DNA of 64,000 bases. Origin: Ramlibacter pallidus (GTDB taxonomy: Bacteria > Pseudomonadota > Gammaproteobacteria > Burkholderiales > Burkholderiaceae_C). Each line of letters begins with the position of its first letter. Positions within the stretch are counted from its first letter, which is position 1. Below the pieces are notes generated by a model. The model ran no database searches. It had not been told where the DNA came from and worked only from the letters and a program-made list of their open reading frames with translations. The stretch lies in the NCBI RefSeq assembly GCF_015070875.1, contig NZ_JADDIV010000001.1:186001-250000 (forward strand), in the 5' to 3' direction. Below are positions 38,081 through 46,033 of this stretch, piece after piece. The position numbers were made by a program, and so were the translations under genes.

Positions 38081-39168
38081 TGCCGCTGGAGTCGCCGTGG
38101 CTCCGGGCCACCTGGTTCGACGGGCGCAGCAGCCGGGCCCGCCCGGTGCGCGTGCGCCTCGTGCCCGCGGCGGGCGGGCCCGGCCTGCAATGGCAACCGG
38201 AGGACGATCCGGATGGGCCGGCGCTGCAGCGCACGCACGCGGAGGTCGCGTGGCCCGAGCGCTTCAGCCTGAAGCGGCCGCCCCGCCAGGTGACCATCGA
38301 CCTGCACGAGCAGGGCAGCCTGGCCCTGGACGACCCGGCGGCATGGCAGCAGGCCTTCGAGAGCGCGGGGGCCAGGCTCCCGTTCGCCGAGCGCATGCAG
38401 ACGCGCTGGCCGGTGTTCGCGGGGATGTTCGTCGCCGCATTCGTGCTGGTCGCGATCTTCTACCGCTGGGGCACCCCATGGGCGGCGTCGCGGATCGCCC
38501 GCCACGTCCCCCTCGCCTGGGAGCAGCAGCTTTCACGCAAGGCGCTGGAGGACATGGACCGCGCCGTGTTCGAGCCCAGCGCACTGCCGCCCTCTCGCCA
38601 GGACGCGCTGCGCGCGCAGTTCGCCTCGCTGGCGGCGCAGCTCGCTCCGGAACTGCGCCGCTACCCCGACTACGCACCCGCGGTGCAGCTGCACTTCCGC
38701 AAGGGCCTGGGAGCCAACGCCTTCGCGCTGCCGGGCGGCACGGTGGTCGTCACGGACGGCCTCGTCGAAGCCGCGGACGCGGAGAAGCTCCCCGACGACG
38801 CGGTGCTCGGCGTGCTCGCGCACGAGATCGGCCATGTCGTGCACCGCCACACCACGCGCATGGTCGTGGAACAGGGCGTCCTCAACATCGGCCTGGGACT
38901 GGCCCTCGGGGACACGTCGTGGGCGTTCTCGAACGCCAGTTCGCTGCTGACGACGCTGGCCTACCAGCGAAGCCACGAGGCGGAAGCGGATTGCTTCGCG
39001 AGCCGCCTGATGCGGCGGGCCGGCCGGCCGCTGCAGCCGATGGGACGGCTGCTGCTGCACCTGGACCCGCACACCGACGGGGCCGCCGAATTCATCAGCA
39101 GCCACCCGGCGACGCCGGAGCGCGCCCGCCGGCTCGCCGAGGGCGGCAGCGGGTGCGAGGGCGACTAG
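38080..39168 (+). CDS. M48-family metallopeptidase
   Basis: The 362-residue product has an N-terminal cytoplasmic domain (about 1-105), one transmembrane segment (about 110-128) and a zinc peptidase domain. The HEIGH motif (248-252) supplies two histidine ligands and the catalytic glutamate; the downstream HEAEAD supplies the third ligand. The arrangement resembles YfgC/LoiP-like M48 enzymes acting at the membrane or in the periplasm. It is translationally coupled to the YjgN-like gene, which suggests a joint role. Confidence 0.9.
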   Translation: MPLESPWLRATWFDGRSSRARPVRVRLVPAAGGPGLQWQPEDDPDGPALQRTHAEVAWPERFSLKRPPRQVTIDLHEQGSLALDDPAAWQQAFESAGARLPFAERMQTRWPVFAGMFVAAFVLVAIFYRWGTPWAASRIARHVPLAWEQQLSRKALEDMDRAVFEPSALPPSRQDALRAQFASLAAQLAPELRRYPDYAPAVQLHFRKGLGANAFALPGGTVVVTDGLVEAADAEKLPDDAVLGVLAHEIGHVVHRHTTRMVVEQGVLNIGLGLALGDTSWAFSNASSLLTTLAYQRSHEAEADCFASRLMRRAGRPLQPMGRLLLHLDPHTDGAAEFISSHPATPERARRLAEGGSGCEGD

Positions 39169-39174
39169 GCGGTC

Positions 39175-39381
39175 CTAGCGCGCGCCCGTTCCCGCGCCGG
39201 TGCCGGAACCCGAGCCGGCGCCCGGTCCGGGGCTGGTGGCCGCGTTGTTGCCCGACTTGTTGGCGTCGGTGCTGTTCTGGGTGGCGCCCGAATTCGGCGC
39301 GGTGTTCGACGGGCCCGGCGACATGGAGGAGCAGGCGCTCAGGACGGCGGCGGTGAAGGCGATGGCAAGAAGCTTGTGCAT
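39175..39381 (-). CDS. Small Gly/Ser/Thr/Asn-rich lipoprotein
   Basis: The 68-residue product starts MHKLLAIAFTAAVLSACSS, a lipoprotein signal peptide with lipobox LSAC and acylated C17. The remaining 50 residues are low-complexity Ser, Pro, Asn, Gly and Thr. No domain is recognised. The start at 39381 is chosen because the signal peptide begins there. It ends six bases from the M48 gene stop on the opposite strand. Confidence 0.75.
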   Translation of the reverse strand: MHKLLAIAFTAAVLSACSSMSPGPSNTAPNSGATQNSTDANKSGNNAATSPGPGAGSGSGTGAGTGAR

Positions 39382-39553
39382 GATGGGATCCTCGACCGCC
39401 ACGACTCCGGCGGTTTGGAGGCAGGGGTGCTGCCTCCCCATTAGCCCGCCACCGGATGCTCCCGCTCGTGCGCGAACCCGTCGGCGTAAAGCAGGCGGCC
39501 ACCGCCATCGCCCGTGCACGGCGTCCTACTTTCCGCAAGGCCGCTGCCGGGGG

Positions 39554-39579
39554 GCCACCCGCGCGGGATGTCGGGTGGC
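39554..39579 (-). terminator. Hairpin after rnpB
   Basis: An 8-bp stem (GCCACCCG with its complement) lies about ten bases beyond the predicted rnpB 3' end on the minus strand. No T run follows, so it may be a processing or transcript-end structure rather than a classical terminator. The rest of 39382-39588 shows nothing recognisable. Confidence 0.35.
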
Positions 39580-39588
39580 GGAAGATGT

Positions 39589-39948
39589 GTGAAGCGCGCC
39601 GATACGCCGGATTTTGTGCGCGGGGTCGCCCCCGCGTGACCGTCATTCCTCTGGGCCGGGGGTCGCCCCACCGGCTCGGTGCTACCTACCCGCCAGCGTC
39701 TCGCGGGACCACGGTGAAGGGGGCAGGTTGCCCTGCCCCCGTGCTGGCCTATTTGGTATTGCTGCGCGTAGAGATTGCCCGTTTCACCCCTTCATCTCGC
39801 TTGCGCTCGAATCCGGACTCGTCTCTGTTGCTCTGATCCTCGCCTCACGGCGGACAGGTGTTACCTGCTACGCTGCCCTCTGCAGTCCGGACGTTCCTCC
39901 AGTGCGGCCTTTCGGCGCTTGCACCAGCGACGGCCTGGCGTGCTTCAC
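39589..39948 (-). ncRNA. rnpB: RNase P RNA (class A)
   Basis: On the minus strand the sequence carries the conserved 5' region GAGGAACGTCCGGAC (within 39885-39900), the central GGTGAAACGGGCAATCTCTA-type J11/12 segment, AGAGGAATGACGG and the 3' element AAATCCGGCGTATCGG. Terminal bases GTGAAGC and GCTTCAC pair as helix P1 and define ends of about 39948 and 39589, giving about 360 nt. In helix P4 the usual AAGTCCGGG/CCCGGCTT is replaced by ACGTCCGGA/TCCGGCGT, a paired change that keeps the helix. The RNA is the catalytic subunit that matures tRNA 5' ends. Confidence 0.93.
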
Positions 39949-39955
39949 GGGAGGG

Positions 39956-39961
39956 ATTATC
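39956..39961 (-). promoter_or_regulatory. Putative -10 element of rnpB
   Basis: GATAAT on the minus strand lies seven bases before the predicted 5' end of RNase P RNA, the right distance for a sigma-70 -10 element. The -35 region would fall in the htpX terminator hairpin and shows no clear consensus. Confidence 0.5.
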
Positions 39962-39970
39962 GCCGCCCAC

Positions 39971-39996
39971 GAAAAAGGCCGCCCGGAGGCGGCCTT
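39971..39996 (-). terminator. Intrinsic terminator of htpX
   Basis: AAGGCCGCC and GGCGGCCTT form a perfect 9-bp stem with a 4-base loop. On the minus strand the stem is followed by TTTC, giving a TTTTT run at its edge. It starts 18 bases past the htpX stop. Confidence 0.85.
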
Positions 39997-40013
39997 CGAA
40001 CGGCAGGTGGCGC

Positions 40014-40883
40014 TTACTGCGCCGTCTGCAGCGCGGCGATGCGCTCCTCGATCGGCGGATGCGTGGAGAACAGCTTGCCCACGCCCGAAGTGATGCCGGC
40101 GGCCTGCAGGCCCTTGGGCAGCTCGCCGGGCACCATGCCGCCCAGGCGGGCCAGCGCGTTGATCATCGGCTGCTTGCGGCCCATCAGTTCGGCGGCGCCG
40201 CGGTCGGCGCGGAACTCGCGCTGGCGCGAGAACCAGGCCACGATGATGGCGGCCAGGAAACCGAACAGGATGTCCAGCACGATCGTGCTCACCATGTAGC
40301 CGATGCCGGGGCCGGAGCGCTGCTCGCCGCGGCTCAGCCAGCTGTCGATCAGGTAGCCGACCACGCGCGAGAGGAACACCACGAACGTGTTCATCACGCC
40401 CTGGATCAGGGTCATGGTGACCATGTCGCCGTTGGCGATGTGCGCGACCTCGTGGCCGATCACGGCCTCGACCTCCTCGCGCGTCATGCCCTGCAGCAGG
40501 CCGGTGGAGACGGCCACCAGCGCGTTGTTCTTGTTGGCGCCCGTGGCGAACGCATTGGGCTCGCCTTCGAAGATGCCGACTTCCGGCATGCCGATGCCGG
40601 CCTTGTCGGCGAAGCGGCGGACCGTTTCGACGATCCAGGCTTCGTCGGCGTTGCGCGGGGTTTCGATGACCTGGACGCCCGAGCTCCACTTCGCGATGGT
40701 CTTGGACATCAGCAGCGAGATGATCGCGCCGCCGAAGCCGATGACGAGGGCGTACCCGAGCAGCAGGCCGAGGTTGAGCCCGTTCGCGGTGAGGTACCGG
40801 TTGACGCCCAGCAGGCTGGCGACGATGCCCAGCACCACCACGACGGCCAGGTTGGTCGCGACGAACAGGAAGATGCGTTTCAT
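40014..40883 (-). CDS. htpX: Membrane protease HtpX
   Basis: HtpX is a zinc protease in the inner membrane that degrades misfolded membrane proteins. The 289-residue product has two N-terminal transmembrane helices (about 4-26 and 36-58), the HEVAH motif (144-148), two further hydrophobic segments (about 155-215) and the third ligand region [14 protein letters not shown]. The start at 40883 gives [11 protein letters not shown], as in the family; the open frame extends about ten codons upstream without similarity. It has its own terminator. Confidence 0.96.
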   Translation of the reverse strand: MKRIFLFVATNLAVVVVLGIVASLLGVNRYLTANGLNLGLLLGYALVIGFGGAIISLLMSKTIAKWSSGVQVIETPRNADEAWIVETVRRFADKAGIGMPEVGIFEGEPNAFATGANKNNALVAVSTGLLQGMTREEVEAVIGHEVAHIANGDMVTMTLIQGVMNTFVVFLSRVVGYLIDSWLSRGEQRSGPGIGYMVSTIVLDILFGFLAAIIVAWFSRQREFRADRGAAELMGRKQPMINALARLGGMVPGELPKGLQAAGITSGVGKLFSTHPPIEERIAALQTAQ

Positions 40884-40987
40884 TGCAGGAAGGCTCCGAA
40901 GGGTGGAAGACATGCACCCCCGCGGCGCAGATGAGGTGTCACGGAACGGAATTCAAGTGGCGCGGGGGCCCGCCGGCGCGGTGGTTG

Positions 40988-41731
40988 TTATGGGTTCTGC
41001 GTCCTGCGCGGGCGGAATACGAGGGAGTCATCATAGAAGGAAAAGTTCTCGTTCGCGCCCCACCAGCCGGGCACGCCGAGCACCGGCAGCGGCGTGAACG
41101 GCTTGCCGGCCAGGGCCTCCTCGGTGCACCGCCCGGCCAACCAGGCGTCCGCAGTCGCTACGGAATCGAGAGCAGCCTCTTCACGCCAGACGTGGGCGGT
41201 GAGCGGTTTTCGCGGGGCGACGGCCAGCTGCTCCAGCAAGGCATGGCCGAACACCACGAGCCGCGCCTGGGCCCAGAGCGGCCGCAGGTCCACGAACAGC
41301 CGCCGCCACTGGCGGGCACACAGCGCATCCCAGAGCGGGGGCGGTGCCGACAGCAGGGCACCGTTCTCGTCGAACACGGTGATCGCATCGCGCACCGGGC
41401 CCCGCCGCGCCCCGACGCCGCTGCGCGCGATCTCCTGCGCCTGCAGGCGGTTGAGCGCCGCCTTCGCTCGCGGGAACCGCAGCCAGGCCAGGCCGTTGAA
41501 GAAGTCATGCAGGCCGGGGCGCACCGGGCACCGGCCCGTGGAGAAGATGAACTGCTCGTAGGCAGTGCCCGCCGGCAGGGCGTCCTGCGGGACGAAGCGG
41601 ACCGGCGCGGGGCCGGCGCGGTTCAGCGCCTCGTGCAGCGGCTCGCCGGTCGCGACCGCCGCGGCGACCGCCTCACCCGGCGTGCGCCAGGGCGCGTTCC
41701 AGGCCGGCGTCCAGTCGATCGCCGGCAGCAA
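40988..41731 (-). CDS. DUF3025 domain-containing protein
   Basis: The 247-residue product matches the DUF3025 pattern (IDWTPAWNAPW, FVPQDALPAGTAYEQFI, FFNGLAWLRFPRAK, PGWWGANEN). The function is unknown. A stop codon in the same frame sits directly before position 41731, so translation cannot begin earlier; the first codon there is TTG. This would be a TTG start placed right after the NYN gene stop (TGATTG), consistent with re-initiation. Confidence 0.8.
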   Translation of the reverse strand: MLPAIDWTPAWNAPWRTPGEAVAAAVATGEPLHEALNRAGPAPVRFVPQDALPAGTAYEQFIFSTGRCPVRPGLHDFFNGLAWLRFPRAKAALNRLQAQEIARSGVGARRGPVRDAITVFDENGALLSAPPPLWDALCARQWRRLFVDLRPLWAQARLVVFGHALLEQLAVAPRKPLTAHVWREEAALDSVATADAWLAGRCTEEALAGKPFTPLPVLGVPGWWGANENFSFYDDSLVFRPRRTQNP

Positions 41732-42481
41732 TCAGGACTTCCCGCGGCGCACCGGCTTCTCGCGCACGGACACGTGCGACGTTCCTTCGTCGATCAGCTC
41801 GAACAGGTCGGTGGCGGCCAGCAGCTTGGTCAGCGTCGCATAGCCGTAGTTGCGCTGGTCGAAGGAAGCCTGGTTGCCGATCTGCTGGCGCACCTCGTTG
41901 ACCCGGGCCCAGCCCTCGTCGTCCTCGGCGGCCTGCACGGCGTTGCGCAGCAGCGTGACCAGCTTCTTGTCCTGCCGCAGTTCGGCGCCCGTGCGGCGCA
42001 GGCGCTGCGCGCGCTCGGGCGCGTCCTGGTCGACGTCGCCGTGCGTCTGCAGTTCGTCGAGGAACAGGAAGCGCGAGCACGCGTTGACGAAGGGCTCCGG
42101 CGTCTTGCGGGAGCCGAAACCGTAGACCGCCGCGCCCTTGGCCCGCAGGTGCATCACCAGCGGGGTGAAGTCCGCATCCGAGGACACGATGCCGAAGGCG
42201 TCCGGCCGGTCGGTGTAGAGCAGGTCGAGCGCGTCGATGATCATCGCCATGTCGCTGGCGTTCTTGCCCTTGGTGTAGTCGAACTGCTGCATGGGGCGGA
42301 TCGCGTGCTCGTGCAACTGCTCCTCCCACCCCTTCAGCTCGTTCTTCTTCCAGTTGCCGTAGGCCCGGCGGATGTTGGTCTCGCCGATGGTGGAGAGCTC
42401 GTTGAGGATGAGGGCGAGCTTGCTGGCCGGCGAGTTGTCCGCGTCGATCAGGAGCGCGACGCGGGGTTTGCCATTGGTCAT
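41732..42481 (-). CDS. NYN-domain putative ribonuclease with C-terminal LOTUS/OST-HTH domain
   Basis: The 249-residue product has an N-terminal NYN (PIN-like) domain with acidic residues in LIDADN (11-16) and [10 protein letters not shown], the latter a nuclease-type metal site. The C-terminal ~75 residues ([21 protein letters not shown], then [19 protein letters not shown]) look like a LOTUS/OST-HTH RNA-binding domain. The fusion is known from the LabA/DUF88 family and suggests RNA processing, but no target is known. Its start overlaps the pyrC stop by ATGA. Confidence 0.88.
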   Translation of the reverse strand: MTNGKPRVALLIDADNSPASKLALILNELSTIGETNIRRAYGNWKKNELKGWEEQLHEHAIRPMQQFDYTKGKNASDMAMIIDALDLLYTDRPDAFGIVSSDADFTPLVMHLRAKGAAVYGFGSRKTPEPFVNACSRFLFLDELQTHGDVDQDAPERAQRLRRTGAELRQDKKLVTLLRNAVQAAEDDEGWARVNEVRQQIGNQASFDQRNYGYATLTKLLAATDLFELIDEGTSHVSVREKPVRRGKS

Positions 42482-43512
42482 GCGACCACCTTCCATTGCA
42501 GGGTTTCGCCGCCACGCAGCGGCTTGAGTTCCGCCTCGCCGAACGGCACCTTTTCCGGCAGCGTCCACGTTTCCTTCTTCAGCGTCAGCGTCCCGGCGTT
42601 GCGCGGCAGGCCGTAGAAGTCCGCGCCGTGGAAGCTGGCGAAGCCTTCCAGCTTGTCGATCGCGCCGACGCTGTCGAAGGCCTCGGCGTACAGCTCCATC
42701 GCCGACAGCGCCGTGTAGCAGCCGGCGCAACCCAGGGCATGCTCCTTCAGGATGGCGGGATGCGGCGCGCTGTCGGTGCCGAGGAAGAATTTCGGGCTGC
42801 CGCTGGTGGCCGCCTGCAGCAGCGCCTGGCGGTGCACTTCCCGCTTGAGGACCGGCAGGCAGTAGTAGTGCGGCCGGATGCCGCCGGTGAAGATCGCGTT
42901 GCGGTTGTACAGCAGGTGGTGCGCGGTGATGGTGCCGGCGAGGAAGGGATCGGCCTGGCCGACGTACTGCACCGCTTCCTTCGTCGTCATGTGCTCCATC
43001 ACGACCTTCAGCTCGGGGAAGTCGCGGCGCAGCGGGATGAGCTGCCGGTCGATGAACGCGGCTTCGCGGTCGAAGATGTCGACGGCGGGATCGGTCACCT
43101 CGCCGTGCACCAGCAGCAGCACGCCGGCACGCTGCATCGCTTCCAGCGTCTTGTAGGTCTTGCGGAGGTCGGTCACCCCGGCATCGCTGTTGGTCGTGGC
43201 GCCGGCGGGATAGAGCTTGACCGCGACAACGCCGGCACGCTTGGCAAGGATGATCTCCTCCGGCGCCAGCTTGTCGGTGAGGTACAGCGACATCAGCGGC
43301 CCGAAGTCGATGCCCTGCGGCGTGGCGGCCAGGATGCGCTCGCGGTACGCCGCCGCCAGCGCCGCCGTGGTCACCGGCGGCTTCAGGTTGGGCATGATCA
43401 GCGCGCGCGCGAACTGCGCGGCCGAATGCGGCACGACGCTGGCCATGGCCGCGCCGTCGCGCACATGCAGGTGCCAGTCGTCGGGACGGGTGATGGTGAG
43501 GGTCTGGGACAT
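42478..43512 (-). CDS. pyrC: Dihydroorotase PyrC (class II)
   Basis: PyrC cyclises carbamoyl-aspartate to dihydroorotate in pyrimidine synthesis. The 344-residue product matches the E. coli length of about 348. Metal ligands are visible as H14 and H16 in DWHLHVRDG, carboxylated K99 in [10 protein letters not shown], a histidine in LVHGE and one in [15 protein letters not shown] supplies the catalytic aspartate. The start at 43512 (MSQTLTIT) is preferred to a methionine six codons upstream. The upstream gap holds repeats and the gltL terminator. Confidence 0.97.
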   Translation of the reverse strand: MSQTLTITRPDDWHLHVRDGAAMASVVPHSAAQFARALIMPNLKPPVTTAALAAAYRERILAATPQGIDFGPLMSLYLTDKLAPEEIILAKRAGVVAVKLYPAGATTNSDAGVTDLRKTYKTLEAMQRAGVLLLVHGEVTDPAVDIFDREAAFIDRQLIPLRRDFPELKVVMEHMTTKEAVQYVGQADPFLAGTITAHHLLYNRNAIFTGGIRPHYYCLPVLKREVHRQALLQAATSGSPKFFLGTDSAPHPAILKEHALGCAGCYTALSAMELYAEAFDSVGAIDKLEGFASFHGADFYGLPRNAGTLTLKKETWTLPEKVPFGEAELKPLRGGETLQWKVVA

Positions 43513-43532
43513 GGGGGGATTGTCCCCCACCC

Positions 43533-43635
43533 CGTCGTCCCCGCGAAGGCGGGGACCCAGGGCTCCCAGGAAGAAAGCGGCCCGAGGGCCGCCATGCTGT
43601 CAATGCCCTGGATCCCGCCTGCGCGGGGATGACGG
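43533..43635. repeat. Inverted pair of REP-like repeats between pyrC and the gltL-like gene
   Basis: Two REP-like units in opposite orientation lie at 43533-43563 and 43606-43635. Between them is a hairpin with arms GCGGCCC and GGGCCGC. The layout is a small BIME-like cluster in the 128-base gap. Confidence 0.75.
43569..43592 (-). terminator. Putative terminator of the glutamate-type ABC operon
   Basis: GCGGCCC and GGGCCGC (43577-43592) form a 7-bp GC stem with a 2-base loop. On the minus strand it is followed by TTTCTTCC. It lies about 50 bases past the stop of the last gene of the ABC operon. Confidence 0.6.
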
Positions 43636-43640
43636 ACTGC

Positions 43641-44393
43641 TCAGTGCGACAGGATCTTGTTCAGGAAGTCCTTGGTCCGCGGCTGGCGGGCCTCGGCGTT
43701 GCCGAAGAACTCTTCCTTGCTGCAGTCTTCCAGGATGCGGCCGCCGACGTCGATGAAGATCACGCGGTTGGCGACCTTGCGCGCGAAGCCCATCTCGTGC
43801 GTCACGACCATCATGGTCATGCCTTCCTTGGCCAGCCCGACCATCACGTCCAGCACCTCGCCCACCATCTCGGGGTCGAGCGCGGAGGTCGGCTCGTCGA
43901 ACAGCATCACCACGGGGTCCATCGACAGTGCACGGGCGATGGCCACACGCTGCTGCTGGCCGCCGGAGAGCTGGCCGGGGTACTTGTCCTTGTGCGCCAT
44001 CAGGCCCACGCGGTCCAGCATCTTCAGGCCGCGGGTCTTGGCCTCGTCCGCGCTGCGCCCGAGCACCTTCACCTGCGCGATGGTCAGGTTCTCGGTGACC
44101 GACAGGTGCGGGAAGAGTTCGAAGTGCTGGAACACCATGCCCACGCGGCTGCGCAGCTTGGGCAGGTTGGTTTCCTTGGCGTTGACCTGCACGCCGTCGA
44201 CGAAGATCTCGCCCTTCTGGATCGGCTCCAGCCCGTTGACGGTCTTGATCAGCGTGGACTTGCCCGAGCCCGAAGGCCCGCACACCACCACCACGTCGCC
44301 CTTGTTGATCTGCACGTTGCAGTCCTGCAGCACCTGCACCGGGCCGTACCACTTGGACACGTTGCGGATGTCGATCATCGGTTTGTCGGTCAT
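43641..44393 (-). CDS. gltL: Polar amino acid ABC transporter ATP-binding protein (GltL-like)
   Basis: This is the ATPase of a polar amino acid importer, probably for glutamate/aspartate. The 250-residue product has Walker [10 protein letters not shown] (39-47), signature LSGGQQQR, Walker [13 protein letters not shown] and the switch histidine in VVTHEMG. The start at 44393 has AAGGAG eight bases upstream; the frame is open further up but crosses a hairpin region. The 142-base gap after gltK contains three hairpins that could lower its expression relative to the upstream genes. Confidence 0.93.
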   Translation of the reverse strand: MTDKPMIDIRNVSKWYGPVQVLQDCNVQINKGDVVVVCGPSGSGKSTLIKTVNGLEPIQKGEIFVDGVQVNAKETNLPKLRSRVGMVFQHFELFPHLSVTENLTIAQVKVLGRSADEAKTRGLKMLDRVGLMAHKDKYPGQLSGGQQQRVAIARALSMDPVVMLFDEPTSALDPEMVGEVLDVMVGLAKEGMTMMVVTHEMGFARKVANRVIFIDVGGRILEDCSKEEFFGNAEARQPRTKDFLNKILSH

Positions 44394-44420
44394 GGCGGAC
44401 TCCTTGTCTTTCACTTTCCT

Positions 44421-44534
44421 GGACCGCGCGGAATAACATGCAGCGCGGTCCCTCTTGTGCGGAGGATCCGGCTTCGCCGGTCCTCCGCACACTGTTCAAC
44501 CACTTGAAAAAGTCGCGTGCGACTTTTTCAAGTG
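44421..44534 (-). promoter_or_regulatory. Three consecutive hairpins in the gltK-gltL spacer
   Basis: Three inverted repeats follow one another. The first, at 44501-44534, has perfect 16-bp arms starting CACTTGAAAAAGTCGC around a 2-base loop. The second, at 44457-44490, has a 15-bp stem with one bulged base. The third, at 44421-44451, has arms GGACCGCGC and GCGCGGTCC. The first begins two bases after the gltK stop. They may act as attenuators or protect the upstream mRNA from 3' decay. Confidence 0.65.
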
Positions 44535-44536
44535 AA

Positions 44537-45199
44537 CTATCTGATGATCGCGATCTTCTTGTTCAGGCGCTTGACGAGCGCCGAGAGCGAGAAACAGATC
44601 ACGAAGTAGAAGACGGCGGCCAGGATGTAGGACTCGCGGGTGCGGCTCAGGTTGCTGCCGGCGACGGTGAAGCCGTGCAGCATGTCGTGCGCCGTGATGA
44701 TGTAGACCAGCGAGGTGTCCTGGAACAGGATGATGGTCTGCGTCAGCAGGATCGGCAGCATGTTGCGGAAGGCCTGCGGCAGGATCACCAGCTTCATGTT
44801 CTGGCCGTAGGTCATGCCCATCGCCTGCCCGGCGTACACCTGCCCGCGCGGGATCGACTGGATGCCTGCGCGCATGATCTCCGAGAAGTACGCGGCCTCG
44901 AAGGCGATGAAGGTCACCACCGCCGACATCTCGGCGCCGATCGGCCGCCCGATCAGGATGGGCACCAGCAGGAAGAACCACAGCAGCACCATCAGCAGCG
45001 GGATGGAGCGCATGCCGTTGACGTAGACCGTGGCCGGCCACGCCAGGAACGGGATGCCGGACAGCCGCATCATCGCGAGGAGGGTGCCGAAGAAGATGCC
45101 GCCCAGCGTGGCGACGGCGGTCAGCGCGAAGCTGAAGTACATCCCGTTGAGGACGTAGCCGCGGAACACTTCCCAGGTGAAGAAGGAGAAGTCGAGCAT
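44537..45199 (-). CDS. gltK: Polar amino acid ABC transporter permease (GltK-like)
   Basis: The 220-residue inner-membrane permease has about five transmembrane helices and the ABC-importer EAA loop (EIMRAGIQSIPRGQVYAGQAMG) that contacts the ATPase. It belongs to the HisM/GltK group and pairs with the permease encoded just upstream. Its start lies one base past the gltJ stop, indicating coupled translation. Confidence 0.92.
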   Translation of the reverse strand: MLDFSFFTWEVFRGYVLNGMYFSFALTAVATLGGIFFGTLLAMMRLSGIPFLAWPATVYVNGMRSIPLLMVLLWFFLLVPILIGRPIGAEMSAVVTFIAFEAAYFSEIMRAGIQSIPRGQVYAGQAMGMTYGQNMKLVILPQAFRNMLPILLTQTIILFQDTSLVYIITAHDMLHGFTVAGSNLSRTRESYILAAVFYFVICFSLSALVKRLNKKIAIIR

Positions 45200-45200
45200 G

Positions 45201-45965
45201 TCAGTGGCCTCCAGCGCCGACGTTGGCGACGAAGCCCGGAACGCGGACCTTCTTCTCGATGAAGGCCATGATGCGGTTGATGGCGAAGGCCGAGACGATG
45301 TAGAGCGCCGTCACGGCCATGTACACCTCGATGCCGCGCGAGGTCTCCTCGCCGACCTGCTGCGCATAGAACGTCAGTTCGGTGATCGAGACCGCGAAGG
45401 CCACCGAGGAGTTCTTGAAGATGTTCATGCTCTCGCTGGTGAGCGGCGGGATGATGATGCGGTACGCCATGGGCAGCAGCACGTAGCGGTAGTACTGCGG
45501 CGTGGTGAAGCCCAGCGCCATGCCCGCGTAGCGCTGCCCGCGGGGCAGCGCCTGGACGCCCGCCCGCACCTGTTCGGCGATGCGCGCGGACGTGAAGAAT
45601 CCGAGGCCGAAGACGACCAGCAGCAGCTTGGGCGTGTCGGCGAACACCGGGATGAGCACCGGCATCACGTGGTACCAGAGGAAGATCTGGACCAGCAGGG
45701 GAATGTTGCGGAACAGCTCCACCCAGGCATTGGCGAAGCGCGACAGCCAGGGGCTGTCGGGAAGCGTGCGGAAGATGCCGATGATCGAGCCGACCACGAG
45801 GGCCACCACCAGCGACAGTCCCGCGACCAGCACCGTCTGGCCCCACGCGGAGATCAGCCAGTCCAGGTAGGTCTGCGTGCCCTGGGCCCCGCCCGTGCCG
45901 AAGCAGCCGGCCACCGGGGTCCGGTCGATGATGTCCTGGCAAAAGATCTGCCACTCGAACGCCAT
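45201..45965 (-). CDS. gltJ: Polar amino acid ABC transporter permease (GltJ-like)
   Basis: The 254-residue permease has about five transmembrane helices and the EAA loop (EQVRAGVQALPRGQRYAGMALG). An extra N-terminal periplasmic segment with two cysteines (FCQDII...GCFGTG) is typical of GltJ and may be disulfide-linked. It lies 68 bases past the receptor gene, across an intercistronic hairpin. Confidence 0.92.
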   Translation of the reverse strand: MAFEWQIFCQDIIDRTPVAGCFGTGGAQGTQTYLDWLISAWGQTVLVAGLSLVVALVVGSIIGIFRTLPDSPWLSRFANAWVELFRNIPLLVQIFLWYHVMPVLIPVFADTPKLLLVVFGLGFFTSARIAEQVRAGVQALPRGQRYAGMALGFTTPQYYRYVLLPMAYRIIIPPLTSESMNIFKNSSVAFAVSITELTFYAQQVGEETSRGIEVYMAVTALYIVSAFAINRIMAFIEKKVRVPGFVANVGAGGH

Positions 45966-45999
45966 GCGCCCTCCTCTGTTGTTGTTCTTGTCGCGGAAG

Positions 46000-46023
46000 C
46001 CGGCCGCGCGGGTGCGCGGCCGG
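46000..46023 (-). promoter_or_regulatory. Intercistronic hairpin between gltI and gltJ
   Basis: CCGGCCGCGC and GCGCGGCCGG form a perfect 10-bp stem with a 4-base loop, 11 bases after the receptor stop. No T tract follows. Such hairpins after receptor genes often stabilise the 5' message and raise receptor over permease levels. Confidence 0.6.
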
Positions 46024-46033
46024 TCCGTTCAAC

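Noticed and set aside
39456..40093. Plus-strand ORFs across 39456-40093
   Set aside because: They overlap the RNase P RNA on the other strand and show no protein similarity I recognise.
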